A stretch of 64,000 nt of DNA from JANOAR01 sp031411235 (GTDB lineage: Bacteria > Verrucomicrobiota > Verrucomicrobiia > Verrucomicrobiales > Verrucomicrobiaceae): assembly GCA_031411235.1 (NCBI GenBank), contig JANOAR010000290.1, positions 1-64,000 on the forward strand, in the 5' to 3' direction. Below are positions 26,369 through 33,896 of the stretch, piece after piece (position 1 is the stretch's first letter; every line of letters starts with the position of its first letter). The translations under genes and the position numbers were made by a program. Below the pieces are notes generated by a model. It did not search any database. It saw only the letters and a program-made list of their open reading frames with translations, and was not told the DNA's origin.

Positions 26369-27469
26369 TCACATGCCTTTCATGGGAGCCATCGGCGCTG
26401 CTGCCGGAGCTGCCATCGGCGTTGCGGGCGCGGGCGGTGCGAAGCCAGTGAGGCTCTTGCGCTGCTCATCGGTGAGGAGCTTGCTCGCGTCGCCCACGGT
26501 GCGGATGAAGGAGAGGCGCTCATCGCTGATGAGCTTGCCGATCTCTGCGAGCTTTGCCTCGATCTTCGTGACGTCTGGCTGATCGGCGGCGGTGAGCATC
26601 CATAGTTCCTGCTCGGCCTGCTCCTGTGCGCGGTCTGCGGTGCTCTTCGCGAGCAATGCTTGCTCCTTGGCTTTGTTAAGCCCAGCCTGCTGCTCAGTGG
26701 TAAGCGCGATGTGCTGCGTGTGATCGAGAAAGAAGCCCGTCGCGCCGAGATGATAGAGGTGCGATGCACCGGGGAAGCCTGGCAGTGCGGACTGCGGCAT
26801 GGCACCTGCGCCACCGCCACCCATCGCGCCCATGCCCATCATCCCGCCCATTTTCATCATGTCCATTCCCATGGCCATGCCGCCACTGGCCATGGCTGCT
26901 GCGGGTGCGGGGGGCATAGCGCCACCGCCGCCCATCTTCATCATGTCCATCATCCCCATGCCGCCGCCAGCAGGCATCGGTGCTGCCGCTGGCATGGCAC
27001 CACCAGCCATGGGCATCATTTTGTCCATCATGCCCATCATCTTATCCATCATGCCCATCATTCCGCCCATCTTCATCATGTCCATGCCCATGGCCATGCC
27101 GCCGCTAGGCATGGCCGCTGCGGGTGCGGGAGACGTTGCGCCACCCATGCCAGCCATAGCTGGCCCTGCACCGCTCGGCGGTCCACCCATGCCCGGCATG
27201 GCACCAGCGGTATTCTGCTGCGGGACGTTCTTTGCCAGCTCGGCTTCGAGTTGAGCGACCTTCGCCTGCATCAGCAAAAGCTGCTGCGAGAGTGCTGGAT
27301 CGCCCTTGGTTGTTGCTGGCATCGTGCCTGCGGCGACGTGAGCAGCGTGCGTCGCGGCATCAACTTTCGCAGTCTGCGCGGGCAAGCTGCTGGCACCGAT
27401 GAATGCGAGGCAACTCCCCACGAAGACCGTGGCGCGAAGGGAGTGCGAGTTATGAAGATAGGTTTGCAT
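26369..27469 (-). CDS. Met-rich periplasmic protein, Spy/CpxP-like C-terminus
   Basis: The start at 27469 gives a signal peptide, then coiled coil (SQQLLLMQAKVAQLEAELAK), a long Met/Gly/Ala tract with repeats of MGMDMMKMGGMM (about 125-240), and a C-terminal helical part with LTTEQQAGLNKAKEQAL and LLTDEQRKSLTGF, the LTxxQ-type motif of CpxP/Spy proteins. The Met tracts point to Cu(I) binding in the periplasm; the C-terminal fold suggests a chaperone or sensor. Total 366 residues. A repeat-rich gene, so length may vary among strains. Confidence 0.8.
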   Translation of the reverse strand: MQTYLHNSHSLRATVFVGSCLAFIGASSLPAQTAKVDAATHAAHVAAGTMPATTKGDPALSQQLLLMQAKVAQLEAELAKNVPQQNTAGAMPGMGGPPSGAGPAMAGMGGATSPAPAAAMPSGGMAMGMDMMKMGGMMGMMDKMMGMMDKMMPMAGGAMPAAAPMPAGGGMGMMDMMKMGGGGAMPPAPAAAMASGGMAMGMDMMKMGGMMGMGAMGGGGAGAMPQSALPGFPGASHLYHLGATGFFLDHTQHIALTTEQQAGLNKAKEQALLAKSTADRAQEQAEQELWMLTAADQPDVTKIEAKLAEIGKLISDERLSFIRTVGDASKLLTDEQRKSLTGFAPPAPATPMAAPAAAPMAPMKGM

Positions 27470-27619
27470 GGTTAGAAAATTGGGTAGTAGCCTTTGAATG
27501 GGGGGGGCGGCGGATTGACTCGCTAATGTGCGCTTGATCGAGGTGCCCGATCCGCACGGCGCAGGCCGAGGCGCTACGCCGTGCATGAGTGAGCTGCGTC
27601 TTACCGGAGACGCAGAGGG

Positions 27620-27817
27620 CTATTTCTTCGGGGCTTCCTTCTTGTCGCAGCAGGCGGCGCATTTGTCGTGACCGCACTTGGCGCAGCAGTCGCCGCCCTG
27701 TTTGCAGCAGGCACCGCAGTCTTTGGTGGCCTTCATCTTTTTGTGCGTATCTTGTGCGATCACGGGGAAGGCAGCGAAGGCCAGTGCGAGGAGCGCGAGT
27801 TTCAATGTGGATTTCAT
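27620..27817 (-). CDS. Secreted Cys-rich metallothionein-like peptide
   Basis: The 65-residue product has a signal peptide (cut near VIAQ-DT) and nine Cys in about 28 residues: CGACC, CCAKCGHDKC, ACC, with His and Lys. This is a dense thiol cluster like a small metallothionein. Motif copy C lies about 90 bases upstream of its start. It likely binds Cu(I) or a soft metal in the periplasm. Confidence 0.7.
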   Translation of the reverse strand: MKSTLKLALLALAFAAFPVIAQDTHKKMKATKDCGACCKQGGDCCAKCGHDKCAACCDKKEAPKK

Positions 27818-27905
27818 CGTTATTTCTTTCTGTTTGTTTTGTTCTGCTTTCTGCGAACGGAGAGTTCGCTGTCATTTCTTATCGTACCGCCAGGACGGTT
27901 ATCCT

Positions 27906-27919
27906 ATGGGGTGTAACCC
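27906..27919 (-). promoter_or_regulatory. Shared motif copy C (ATGGGGTGTAACCC)
   Basis: Third full copy of the 14-base motif, 90 bases upstream of the Cys-rich peptide gene on the minus strand and 34 bases past the end of the YHS gene. The left flank differs from copies A and B, so only the 14 bases are held in common. Confidence 0.45.
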
Positions 27920-27952
27920 TGCTGTGAATGTTCGTTGGAATGCGTGTGGGCA

Positions 27953-28138
27953 TTAGCCACAGCAGCAGCCGGACTTACCATCGGGATTGGCATCAGCGGG
28001 CGTGGTCAGAAACTTTTGCCGACATTGCTCGCTGCAAAAGTAGAAGGTTTCGCCTTCACGTTCGGCGTGGAGAGCGGTGGCTTCATCCACGGTCATGCCG
28101 CAGATGGGGTCTTTGGTTGCTGATGGAGTTGCGGTCAT
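27953..28138 (-). CDS. YHS-domain protein with CCC tail
   Basis: The 61-residue protein has the YHS pattern DPICGMTVDEATALH and FYFCSEQCRQKF, followed by SGCCCG at the C-terminus. It is similar to the YHS part encoded at 9605, so the two are paralogs. Function: heavy-metal (probably copper) binding or insertion. It lies just downstream of a short hairpin region. Confidence 0.8.
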   Translation of the reverse strand: MTATPSATKDPICGMTVDEATALHAEREGETFYFCSEQCRQKFLTTPADANPDGKSGCCCG

Positions 28139-28174
28139 CTTATTGATGCTTTCATTGCGGAGTTGCTAAAGTCG

Positions 28175-28201
28175 CCGAACGGCAACTAAATTGCCGTTCG
28201 G
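28175..28201. terminator. Perfect 11-bp hairpin before the YHS gene
   Basis: CCGAACGGCAA and TTGCCGTTCGG surround a 5-base loop. It lies between the small lipoprotein (stop at 28246) and the YHS gene start (28138). No clear T-run follows on either strand. Terminator or regulatory stem are both possible. Confidence 0.5.
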
Positions 28202-28245
28202 GTTATGGGTTGGTGAGTAAGTTACTCGTGCTGATACAGCTCACC

Positions 28246-28416
28246 TTAGCGGGTGGGCATATCAGCATTGTGCATCATGTAACCGCTCTTTTGCGTGCCC
28301 ATGCTGTGGATACCGCTCGCTGCGCCGTCGCCGTGAGTCTTGCAGCCTGTGAAAGCTAAGGTGGTGAGAAAGGCGATGCTCAGCACAGCCAGCTTGGATT
28401 TGAATGTCATTTTCAT
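28246..28416 (-). CDS. 56-residue Met/His lipoprotein
   Basis: The frame from 28416 starts MKMTFKSKLAVLSIAF and has a lipobox LAFTGC (Cys near 25), then GASGIHSMGTQKSGYMMHNADMPTR. The tail is rich in Met and His. A ribosome site is weak. It resembles the tiny lipoprotein at 4053 in plan. Metal binding is inference. Confidence 0.55.
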   Translation of the reverse strand: MKMTFKSKLAVLSIAFLTTLAFTGCKTHGDGAASGIHSMGTQKSGYMMHNADMPTR

Positions 28417-28504
28417 AGTCGTTATCTATCTATGGGTTTGTTTGGTTTGAGTTGGAATGGATGGCCTCCCTTTGGCGAGAACCGCAAGGAGGCTTGAGCC
28501 GCCG

Positions 28505-28825
28505 TTAGTGTGCTTCGCAGTGGGCCAGGGTACCGTCGCAATGTCTGCAATGATGCTTGAGCGAGCCCGTCTTGAAGAACGTGGCGACCGCCGATTCGCA
28601 GTCGGGGCAGTCCATCGACTTCGTGCTCTTCAGCACGGTGTAGCTGCTGTTTTTTCCAGCGACTCCGACTTGCTGCGGAGTCTTCACCCACACGGTCTTG
28701 CACTTATCGCAAGTGAGCGCGCTGGTAGGCGCGGCGGTTGAACCAGAGCTGGTCTGGCAGGAGGTCATGAGGCTGGCAATGGCGAAGACGCCAGTGAGGA
28801 GGAGTGTTTTCAGGATTGTGTTCAT
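28505..28825 (-). CDS. Lipoprotein with paired CxxC zinc-ribbon-like motifs
   Basis: The 106 residues have a lipobox (SLMTSC, Cys 23), then LTCDKCKTVW, MDCPDCESAVATFF and HHCRHCDGTLAHC. Three CxxC pairs suggest a metal-bound ribbon or a thiol site. It overlaps the upstream gene by 4 bases, so it is translationally coupled to the epsilon-like protein. Outer-membrane or periplasmic metal handling is likely, the family unknown. Confidence 0.65.
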   Translation of the reverse strand: MNTILKTLLLTGVFAIASLMTSCQTSSGSTAAPTSALTCDKCKTVWVKTPQQVGVAGKNSSYTVLKSTKSMDCPDCESAVATFFKTGSLKHHCRHCDGTLAHCEAH

Positions 28826-29286
28826 AGGTTGTTGTTTCTCTTTTGTTTGTTGTTTGTTTGCTGTGACTTCCGCTGGTTGGCCCGGAAAGGGGTTTGTTTT
28901 TCTGGCTCAGGAATATGCCTCGAACTCAGATTGTCTTTGTTGCAGGCGCTAGCTGGCAACGGTGCGCTTGTAGCAAGGCGCGATTCGCTTGCAGGAGATA
29001 TGGGGTATTCTACCCACGCTGGGTGGCCCGAAGTGGCGCGCTCGCAGATCACTTGGACAGCATTCCCTGTGAGTGAAGCCATGCCACGGGTGACCTTCAG
29101 CGTGGTGACTGAGGTTCCGTCGTCGAGCGTCAGTAAGCCATGATCAAACCCACGGCAGAAGGCGGGCTTGCCTGGACGAATGTCGATGCTACCGCAGCCG
29201 CAATCGAGATCGACGCGCCTCACGCTGAACGTCTGCTGGACGCCTGCGGAATCGACGAGGGTGACCTGGATGGTTGGCTGTGACAT
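28822..29286 (-). CDS. Small beta-sandwich protein resembling ATP synthase epsilon N-domain
   Basis: Residues 1-85 (IQVTLVDSAGVQQTF ... DCGCGSIDIRPGKPAFC ... VTRGMASLTGNAVQVICE) follow the order of the F1 epsilon beta-sandwich (G.I.I.PG...., V..G.A....N.V.V). Its Cys residues (CGC, C) are unusual for epsilon. The C-terminal half is low complexity and basic (QQTNNKQKRNNNL). No other ATP synthase gene is present, so it may be a repurposed epsilon-like fold. The assignment is tentative. Confidence 0.45.
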   Translation of the reverse strand: MSQPTIQVTLVDSAGVQQTFSVRRVDLDCGCGSIDIRPGKPAFCRGFDHGLLTLDDGTSVTTLKVTRGMASLTGNAVQVICERATSGHPAWVEYPISPASESRLATSAPLPASACNKDNLSSRHIPEPEKQTPFRANQRKSQQTNNKQKRNNNL

Positions 29287-29351
29287 GCGGCAAGACTAAC
29301 TCGCCTTCGCTCCACATGCTCCGCATCGCATGGGAACCATTGCGCAGATTA

Positions 29352-30272
29352 TCAGGTTTCTGCGTCCCCGAGCAGCTTCAAGCGATACTCACGCGGACTC
29401 ATGCCGCTCACACGCTTGAACACGCGATTGAACTGCGAGAGCGATTTGAATCCCGTGTCGTAGGCGATAGTAGTGATTTGCAATCTAGGATTCGCCAGCA
29501 GGCTCTTCACCTTCTCCACGCGCACTCGCGCCACATAGTCAGTGAAGGTCAGGCCCGTGGTCTTATGAAACAACTCACTAAAGTAACCCGCGCTCACGTT
29601 CACCACTTTAGCCACACGCCCTAGCGTCAGCTCATCCTCCAGATTCGCCTGCACGATGGCCTTGGCCTTCGTGATCGGCGCTGACTCGGCAGCCCTTGCC
29701 TCCAGGCTCAGCGCGTTGGCACACTCGGAGAGATGGCCTGCAAAGATGTGCAACAAGCGGAGCATGGCCTGATACTGAGACTCCTTCAGCACTGTGGTGC
29801 CAAACCATGCTTCCTCCGCTTTTTTGAGGTCAGTCTCGGTGCCGAACTTGATCAATGTTTCAGTCACTTTGGTAAACTGCTTCGCATCGGGGCGGTGCAG
29901 CAAGATTTGCCCTGTTTGAAGAAAGGCGATGACCTTCTCGCCCACGCGCACGGGGATGGCGCTCTCGCACAACCCCGCAAAGCAATGCAGGGTTCTTGGC
30001 TGCATCCCAGCCTCCATTTCGACCTTTTGCTGCAAAGCAAAGCACGCGGCACAAGCGCTGTTGCTTTGAGCCATCAAGAGGCAAAACGGATTCCCACCAG
30101 GTCTCTTGGAGAGACCGCCGTGCGCACAACCTGCCTGTTGTAAGTGCAGGGGTAACCCCGTGGCGCTCTCGAAAGCGCTCTGATAGTCCTGAAAAACTCG
30201 GCTCCGCGTGAGCTTGGTGGTCAGGGATTCATCGTGCGTTGCGGGTTGGGTGATGCTTGGTGGAGTCGGCAT
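29352..30272 (-). CDS. AraC-family regulator with PocR sensory domain
   Basis: Of 306 residues, about 25-175 look like the PocR domain (Cys/His set CAHGG, FCLLMAQSNSACAACF, LHCFAGLCESAIPV) and 200-300 hold two AraC helix-turn-helix motifs (LTLGRVAKVVNVSAGYFSELFHKTTG; ITTIAYDTGFKSLSQFNRVFKR). PocR domains bind small ligands, hydrocarbon derivatives in some cases, and the conserved Cys may bind metal. It lies downstream of the ECF sigma gene in the island, with 66 bases to the next gene on its 3' side. Target genes unknown. Confidence 0.85.
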   Translation of the reverse strand: MPTPPSITQPATHDESLTTKLTRSRVFQDYQSAFESATGLPLHLQQAGCAHGGLSKRPGGNPFCLLMAQSNSACAACFALQQKVEMEAGMQPRTLHCFAGLCESAIPVRVGEKVIAFLQTGQILLHRPDAKQFTKVTETLIKFGTETDLKKAEEAWFGTTVLKESQYQAMLRLLHIFAGHLSECANALSLEARAAESAPITKAKAIVQANLEDELTLGRVAKVVNVSAGYFSELFHKTTGLTFTDYVARVRVEKVKSLLANPRLQITTIAYDTGFKSLSQFNRVFKRVSGMSPREYRLKLLGDAET

Positions 30273-30395
30273 GATGAAGAGTTTGTTCCTGCCAAGTGAT
30301 CATCGGCATACGCAAGGCTGAACTCCGGCAATGGCCAAACCCCTCAAGAATGGTTGGGTAAACATTAACTTATTTCAGCCGTGTCTGACTGAGTG

Positions 30396-30413
30396 GGGCA
30401 ATTGTTTTTGCCC
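30396..30413. terminator. Short GGGCAA/TTGCCC hairpin after the ECF sigma gene
   Basis: A 6-bp stem with a 6-base loop, T-rich in its plus-strand right half, lies 32 bases past the sigma factor stop. It may end the CnrYXH-like transcript. The region 30273-30445 otherwise shows no gene. Confidence 0.35.
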
Positions 30414-30445
30414 GCGCAGCCTCCTAACGTCGATGGTTACATCAA

Positions 30446-31018
30446 TTACAAACGATCAACCTTCGCTAGCGTTTCCTTCAAAGCCTGCCGCGCACGATAG
30501 ACCCGCACTTCAACGGCCTTCGCGGAGCAGCCGAGCGTGACCGCTATTTCAGCATGGCTCATGTCTTCCATGGTGAAGAGCAGCAGCGCTTCACGCAAAT
30601 CGAGTGGCAGCGCGGCGATGGCTTGGTTCACCATCTTCGTCTTCTCGCGCAGGGCCGCTGCGGCATCGGGGGACAACTGCGTGTCGGCGGGCTCATGCAC
30701 CATGATGCCTTCTTCATCTTCCAGCGGCACCGTGGGATGACGTGTTTTCCAGCGGGCATGACTGTGCGCCAGATTCGCTGCGATATGGAAGAGATAAGTC
30801 GAGAAGGCGGCGCTGGGCTTGTAGCTTCGGCGGCTGGTGTAGAGCCGCACTAAGGTTTCTTGCGCCAGGTCCATCGCCGTCGCGTGATCGCCCACCATGC
30901 GCAGCAGGAAGGCGGCGAGCCGTTCGCGCCAGCGGGCCATGAGTTCGTTCAATGCAAGGTCTTCGCCCTCGGCAAGCCGCTGCATCAGCTCGACATCCGA
31001 GTCAGTGAGGGGCGGCAT
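30446..31018 (-). CDS. ECF sigma factor (CnrH-like position)
   Basis: The start at 31018 gives 190 residues: region 2 (ELMARWRERLAAFLLRMVGDHATAMDLAQETLVRLY, AAFSTYLFHIAANLAHSHARWK) and region 4 (IAALPLDLREALLLFTMEDMSHAEIAVTLGCSAKAVEVRVYRARQAL). It overlaps the preceding sensor gene by 17 bases. Order anti-sigma, sensor, sigma is that of cnrYXH. It should direct RNA polymerase to metal-resistance promoters of this island when released. Confidence 0.85.
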   Translation of the reverse strand: MPPLTDSDVELMQRLAEGEDLALNELMARWRERLAAFLLRMVGDHATAMDLAQETLVRLYTSRRSYKPSAAFSTYLFHIAANLAHSHARWKTRHPTVPLEDEEGIMVHEPADTQLSPDAAAALREKTKMVNQAIAALPLDLREALLLFTMEDMSHAEIAVTLGCSAKAVEVRVYRARQALKETLAKVDRL

Positions 31019-31508
31019 GGGAGGTGTGTCCGGTGGTTGCAGTGCCAGGCTCCATCGCCATCTCGATGACCTGCGGCAGCATGGCATCCAGGTACTGCTT
31101 TGCTTGCTCGGGAGACATGCACGCCGCCGTCTGATAGAGGTGCGCGAGCATCGCCGACTGGCATTCCACATGCAGCGCGGCGTGCTCTTGCAGCGCGGCC
31201 TTGAGTTCTGGCGAAACCTGTGTGCCCGCATTCACCAGTGCCCTCACTTTGTCATGAGAGGCCATGACCTTCATGCACAACGCCTCGCACGTTGGCCGAT
31301 AAGCTAGGTGCAAGGCGGAGACCTTGGCGAATTGTTCGTCCGTGAGCTTCAGCTCATGGTGCAGCCACTCCAGCTCCGGCAGGCGCGAGTTGCCGTCATG
31401 TGTAGCCATCGTATCCGGCATAGAGCAAGAGCAGCGCTGCCGCGTGATATAGAAACTTGCGCTGCCGATGATGAGCGCCGCGATGAGAATGAGGAGGCCG
31501 CGCTTCAT
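31002..31508 (-). CDS. CnrX-like periplasmic metal sensor
   Basis: The 168-residue product has an N-terminal anchor (LLILIAALIIGSASFYI), RCSCSMPD, then helices with LEWLHHELKLTDEQFAKVSALH, YRPTCEALCMKVMASH and later AMLAHLYQTAACMSPEQAKQYLDAMLPQ. CnrX-type sensors (Spy/CpxP superfamily) bind metal by His and Met of such helices and restrain the anti-sigma protein. The start overlaps the upstream stop (ATGA). Metal identity unknown; Cys content is higher than in CnrX. Confidence 0.75.
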   Translation of the reverse strand: MKRGLLILIAALIIGSASFYITRQRCSCSMPDTMATHDGNSRLPELEWLHHELKLTDEQFAKVSALHLAYRPTCEALCMKVMASHDKVRALVNAGTQVSPELKAALQEHAALHVECQSAMLAHLYQTAACMSPEQAKQYLDAMLPQVIEMAMEPGTATTGHTSHAAPH

Positions 31509-31813
31509 GGCTGCATGGCCGCATGGGCCGCGTGGATGGGGTTGATCGAAACCACGTAGGCCAGGCGCATGGCCTCGCCCTGAGATGGAGCCGTGAGGTT
31601 GCCCAAACCAATGCCCAGGCCGAGCGTGAGCGTCACGGTGGCCAGTGCAGGTGCTGGCTGCGCGATCCATTGGATGAACTGCTGCCAGCGTGTCGCCCAA
31701 GACTGTTGTTCTTCGATGGCGATGCGCGCCCAGACCTCGCGCTGGAAGAAAGCCGAGAACGCAGGCTGGGGCTGCGATTGGCGGATCAGTGAATCAAGTT
31801 CGTTGTCATTCAT
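31505..31813 (-). CDS. CnrY-like membrane anti-sigma factor
   Basis: From the start at 31813 the 102-residue product has a cytoplasmic N-terminus (MNDNELDSLIRQSQPQPAF) and one membrane span (ALATVTLTLGLGIGLGNL), then a short periplasmic tail. This plan and its place before a CnrX-like gene and an ECF sigma gene mark it as the anti-sigma that holds the sigma factor at the membrane. There is little sequence evidence beyond layout. Confidence 0.6.
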   Translation of the reverse strand: MNDNELDSLIRQSQPQPAFSAFFQREVWARIAIEEQQSWATRWQQFIQWIAQPAPALATVTLTLGLGIGLGNLTAPSQGEAMRLAYVVSINPIHAAHAAMQP

Positions 31814-31863
31814 GGCTGGAGTAGTGGTTAGGATGCTGGGGGGCTCGACCTCGCGCAAAGCAC

Positions 31864-32142
31864 TCACTTCGCGCATTGCTTGAGCTGTTCGGCATTGCAG
31901 CTTTTGCCCTCGTGTGGCACGCCGCAACTGGCATTGCATTCCACATGAGTGACGGGGACAGAGAGACCACGGCCATAACGCTACGCATGGTAAACCGTGT
32001 GGGTTTCGCAGCAGCTCTGCAACGCGGCATTCGCTGGGGCCGATGCGGTTTGGAGATCGTTTGTAGCGTGGCCAGATGTGGCACAGCCCGGCATAAAGCC
32101 GAGCAGCAGACTGGCACTGAGGAAGGCAAGTGGCGTATTCAT
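31864..32142 (-). pseudogene. Cys-rich lipoprotein gene with in-frame amber codon
   Basis: From the start at 32142 the frame gives a lipobox (GFMPGC, Cys about 20) and 53 residues ending VYHA, then TAG at 31983-31981. The same frame continues for 37 more codons with a regular Cys pattern (HVECNASCGVPHEGKSC, then QLKQCAK) to TGA at 31864. The downstream part reads like the natural C-terminus. It is either a single-codon disruption of a 91-residue protein or a case of stop readthrough. The short product alone is also possible. Confidence 0.55.
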
Positions 32143-32192
32143 CGTCTTAGAAAATTGGGGTTTGGGTTGGGTGGATGCTGGGCTCTTGCACA

Positions 32193-32222
32193 ACCCGCCA
32201 GAGCATCCGTTGCCTGGCGGGT
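32193..32222. terminator. 9-bp hairpin ACCCGCCAG / CTGGCGGGT
   Basis: A GC-rich perfect stem with a 12-base loop lies 49 bases past the stop of the 32271 gene, between it and the Cys-rich lipoprotein gene. A terminator is likely, although no long T-run follows. Confidence 0.5.
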
Positions 32223-32270
32223 CGGCCTCACTTCATCACGGTTGGTTGATGAAGAAAGTGGAGGGAGGGA

Positions 32271-32573
32271 CTAGCGCATAGCGCACGCCCGCTTGCAGTC
32301 GGCTGTGGCCTGCATCGCAGCGCTGCCACAGCTCACCGCATGAGGTGGCACCTTTTGCAGGTTGGAGAAGACCAGCATGGACTTGCAGGTCGGCTTGGTA
32401 GTGGAGGCAGCGGTTGCCGTGGCGATGGGTGCCGCCATTGCAGGAGTGTCCCGCACGATGGCGAGGATGTTGCCCTTGGGGCTGTAAAGCAGGCGAGCAG
32501 CGGGTTGGTCGGCGAATGCGCCGCAGGTGGTGAAGGCAAAGATCGTGATGAGGATCGTGAGTTTTGTTTTCAT
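32271..32573 (-). CDS. Secreted Cys-containing protein of unknown family
   Basis: The 100-residue product has a signal peptide cut near GAFA-DQP, then LLYSPKGNILAIV, an Ala/Thr linker and a C-terminal part with PTCKSMLV, VSCGSAA and DCKRACAMR (four Cys). It is the most upstream gene of the CnrYXH-like cluster on the minus strand. Other nearby products also have Cys tails, so a periplasmic metal role is likely but not shown. Confidence 0.65.
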   Translation of the reverse strand: MKTKLTILITIFAFTTCGAFADQPAARLLYSPKGNILAIVRDTPAMAAPIATATAASTTKPTCKSMLVFSNLQKVPPHAVSCGSAAMQATADCKRACAMR

Positions 32574-32711
32574 GGTTGGATGTGTTTCGTTTGGTTTGGA
32601 TTTCGTTAGGCACCTTTTCAGGTGTTCATTCCGTGCAACTCCAAGCCAGCGCCAACCCCTCTGTGTTTTTTCATAAAGGGTATCAACCCGAAGTGCGTGA
32701 ACGTGGGCGAC

Positions 32712-33112
32712 TCATCCATCCACAATCCAAACGATGCCATGAGAGACTCGAACACACTCAATAATTCCAGGGAACTCGATGTCGTCGATCTGAGTGGCAT
32801 TGAAGACGGTGTATTCCCGGAGGAACATCCGCTTCTTTTGCATCGGATCATCGGCTTGCGGACATGACCTCCGCGTTCGAGGGCCTGTTGAAAGGTGAGC
32901 CACCACCGTGATGGCTGATGACGAAACCCCAGCAGCAGCACGTTGATGCCGCTGTAAGCTTTGCCTGTCTGGAAGTTGCGGGGGATGCCAACGTCACGTT
33001 GCCATGAACAATGCCAGGGCGCGGTGCCGCGTTCGAGGTGTTCGATGATCAACCCAAGCTCAGCGACCCAGTCCACGAGGGCGTTCGATTGCAACCGGGA
33101 TGCGATGTCCAC
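32712..33112 (-). pseudogene. ardC: ArdC-type antirestriction protein fragment with frameshift
   Basis: From 33112 the frame reads PWHCSWQRDVGIPRNFQTGKAYSGINVLLL and WWLTFQQALERGGHVRK, the N-terminal ssDNA-binding (DUF1738) part of ArdC proteins. The similarity then moves to another frame with KKRMFLREYTVFNATQID and DIEFPG, showing a frameshift near 32870. The C-terminal peptidase domain is absent. ArdC genes live on plasmids and integrative elements, so this is a trace of a mobile element at the island edge. Confidence 0.75.
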
Positions 33113-33170
33113 CGCCCGTCGAGGGTGAGTTAAAACACAAAAAGCGCTCAGGCTCCGTGGCGACGGGCTT

Positions 33171-33238
33171 GTTCAACCCCAGGTGCAGTGGCTAGAGTCG
33201 CCAAAGGCTCCTTAGCCATGCAACCTTTAATGTTAGGC
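33171..33238 (-). other. attC-like recombination site
   Basis: On the minus strand the site starts GCCTAAC (RYYYAAC type) and ends GTTGAAC (GTTRRRY type), 68 bases in all. Between lie matched arms AGGTTGCATGGCTA and TAGCCACTGCACCT with a few unpaired bases, and a small apical stem (GAG...CTC). This is the layout of integron attC sites. It begins 4 bases after the stop of the DUF1080 gene, the normal cassette position. No integrase is in the window. Confidence 0.55.
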
Positions 33239-33242
33239 GTTT

Positions 33243-33896
33243 TCACGGGAGACGTTTGATGCGGATGTCCTTGAAGTAGAACACGCTTTTCGGGTCATGC
33301 GCTTGGAGCGCGATGCCGCCGCCGTCGGCGCTCAGCAAACGCCCGGCGCGCTCCGCTGGACGCTGAACGCCGGGCGGCTCGGTGTAATCGACAACCTGTT
33401 GGTCGTTGAGATGAATGGTGATGCGCTGGTCGCGCACGATGATGCGGACGCGAAACCACTGGCTCTCGTCCACGGGCGATTTGTCCAGGTCCACGACAGC
33501 GTAAAGGCTGCCTGTCTTGCGCTTCTCGCGTTCGGAACTGTTGAGCTGAATTTCGTAACCTTTGGCGAGGTGGAGTGGCTTATCGCGGGTCGTCATGTCG
33601 GTGTGAATGAAGACGCCCGAATTAGCGCTGGGTTCGCTGCGCGCACGAAGCTCCAACTCGAAGTTCTTGAAACGCACGAAGCCGTCCTTGAGGTCGCCGA
33701 CGTAGAAAAGATGGGCGCTCTCGCGGGTCGCGTTGACGCGGATGGCACCGTCCACGATGGAGAAAGACTCCGGCATGACGTTCGCGCGCAAGCCTGTCAG
33801 GTCTTTGCCGTTGAATAGCGATTGCCAATCGTCAGCGGAAAAGGCTGACGTGGCAGTAAGGAGGACGGCAGCGAGGAGAGTAATGAAGCGTGGCAT
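33243..33896 (-). CDS. DUF1080 family (3-keto-disaccharide hydrolase-like) protein
   Basis: The 217-residue product has a signal peptide (cut near AFSA-DD), WQSLFNGKDLTGL, a jelly-roll fold pattern with FELELRARSEPSANSGVFIHTD, YEIQLNSSE and FYFKDIRIKRLP. DUF1080 proteins are abundant in Verrucomicrobia and Planctomycetes and act on sugars. The 11-base sequence GTTAGGCGTTT occurs inverted on both sides (33232-33242 and 33914-33924), and an attC-like site follows the stop, so it may be a captured gene cassette. Confidence 0.85.
   Translation of the reverse strand: MPRFITLLAAVLLTATSAFSADDWQSLFNGKDLTGLRANVMPESFSIVDGAIRVNATRESAHLFYVGDLKDGFVRFKNFELELRARSEPSANSGVFIHTDMTTRDKPLHLAKGYEIQLNSSEREKRKTGSLYAVVDLDKSPVDESQWFRVRIIVRDQRITIHLNDQQVVDYTEPPGVQRPAERAGRLLSADGGGIALQAHDPKSVFYFKDIRIKRLP

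Noticed and set aside
31806..32129. 107-codon minus-strand frame over the Cys-rich lipoprotein gene
   Set aside because: It lacks a signal and conflicts with the lipobox-bearing frame.
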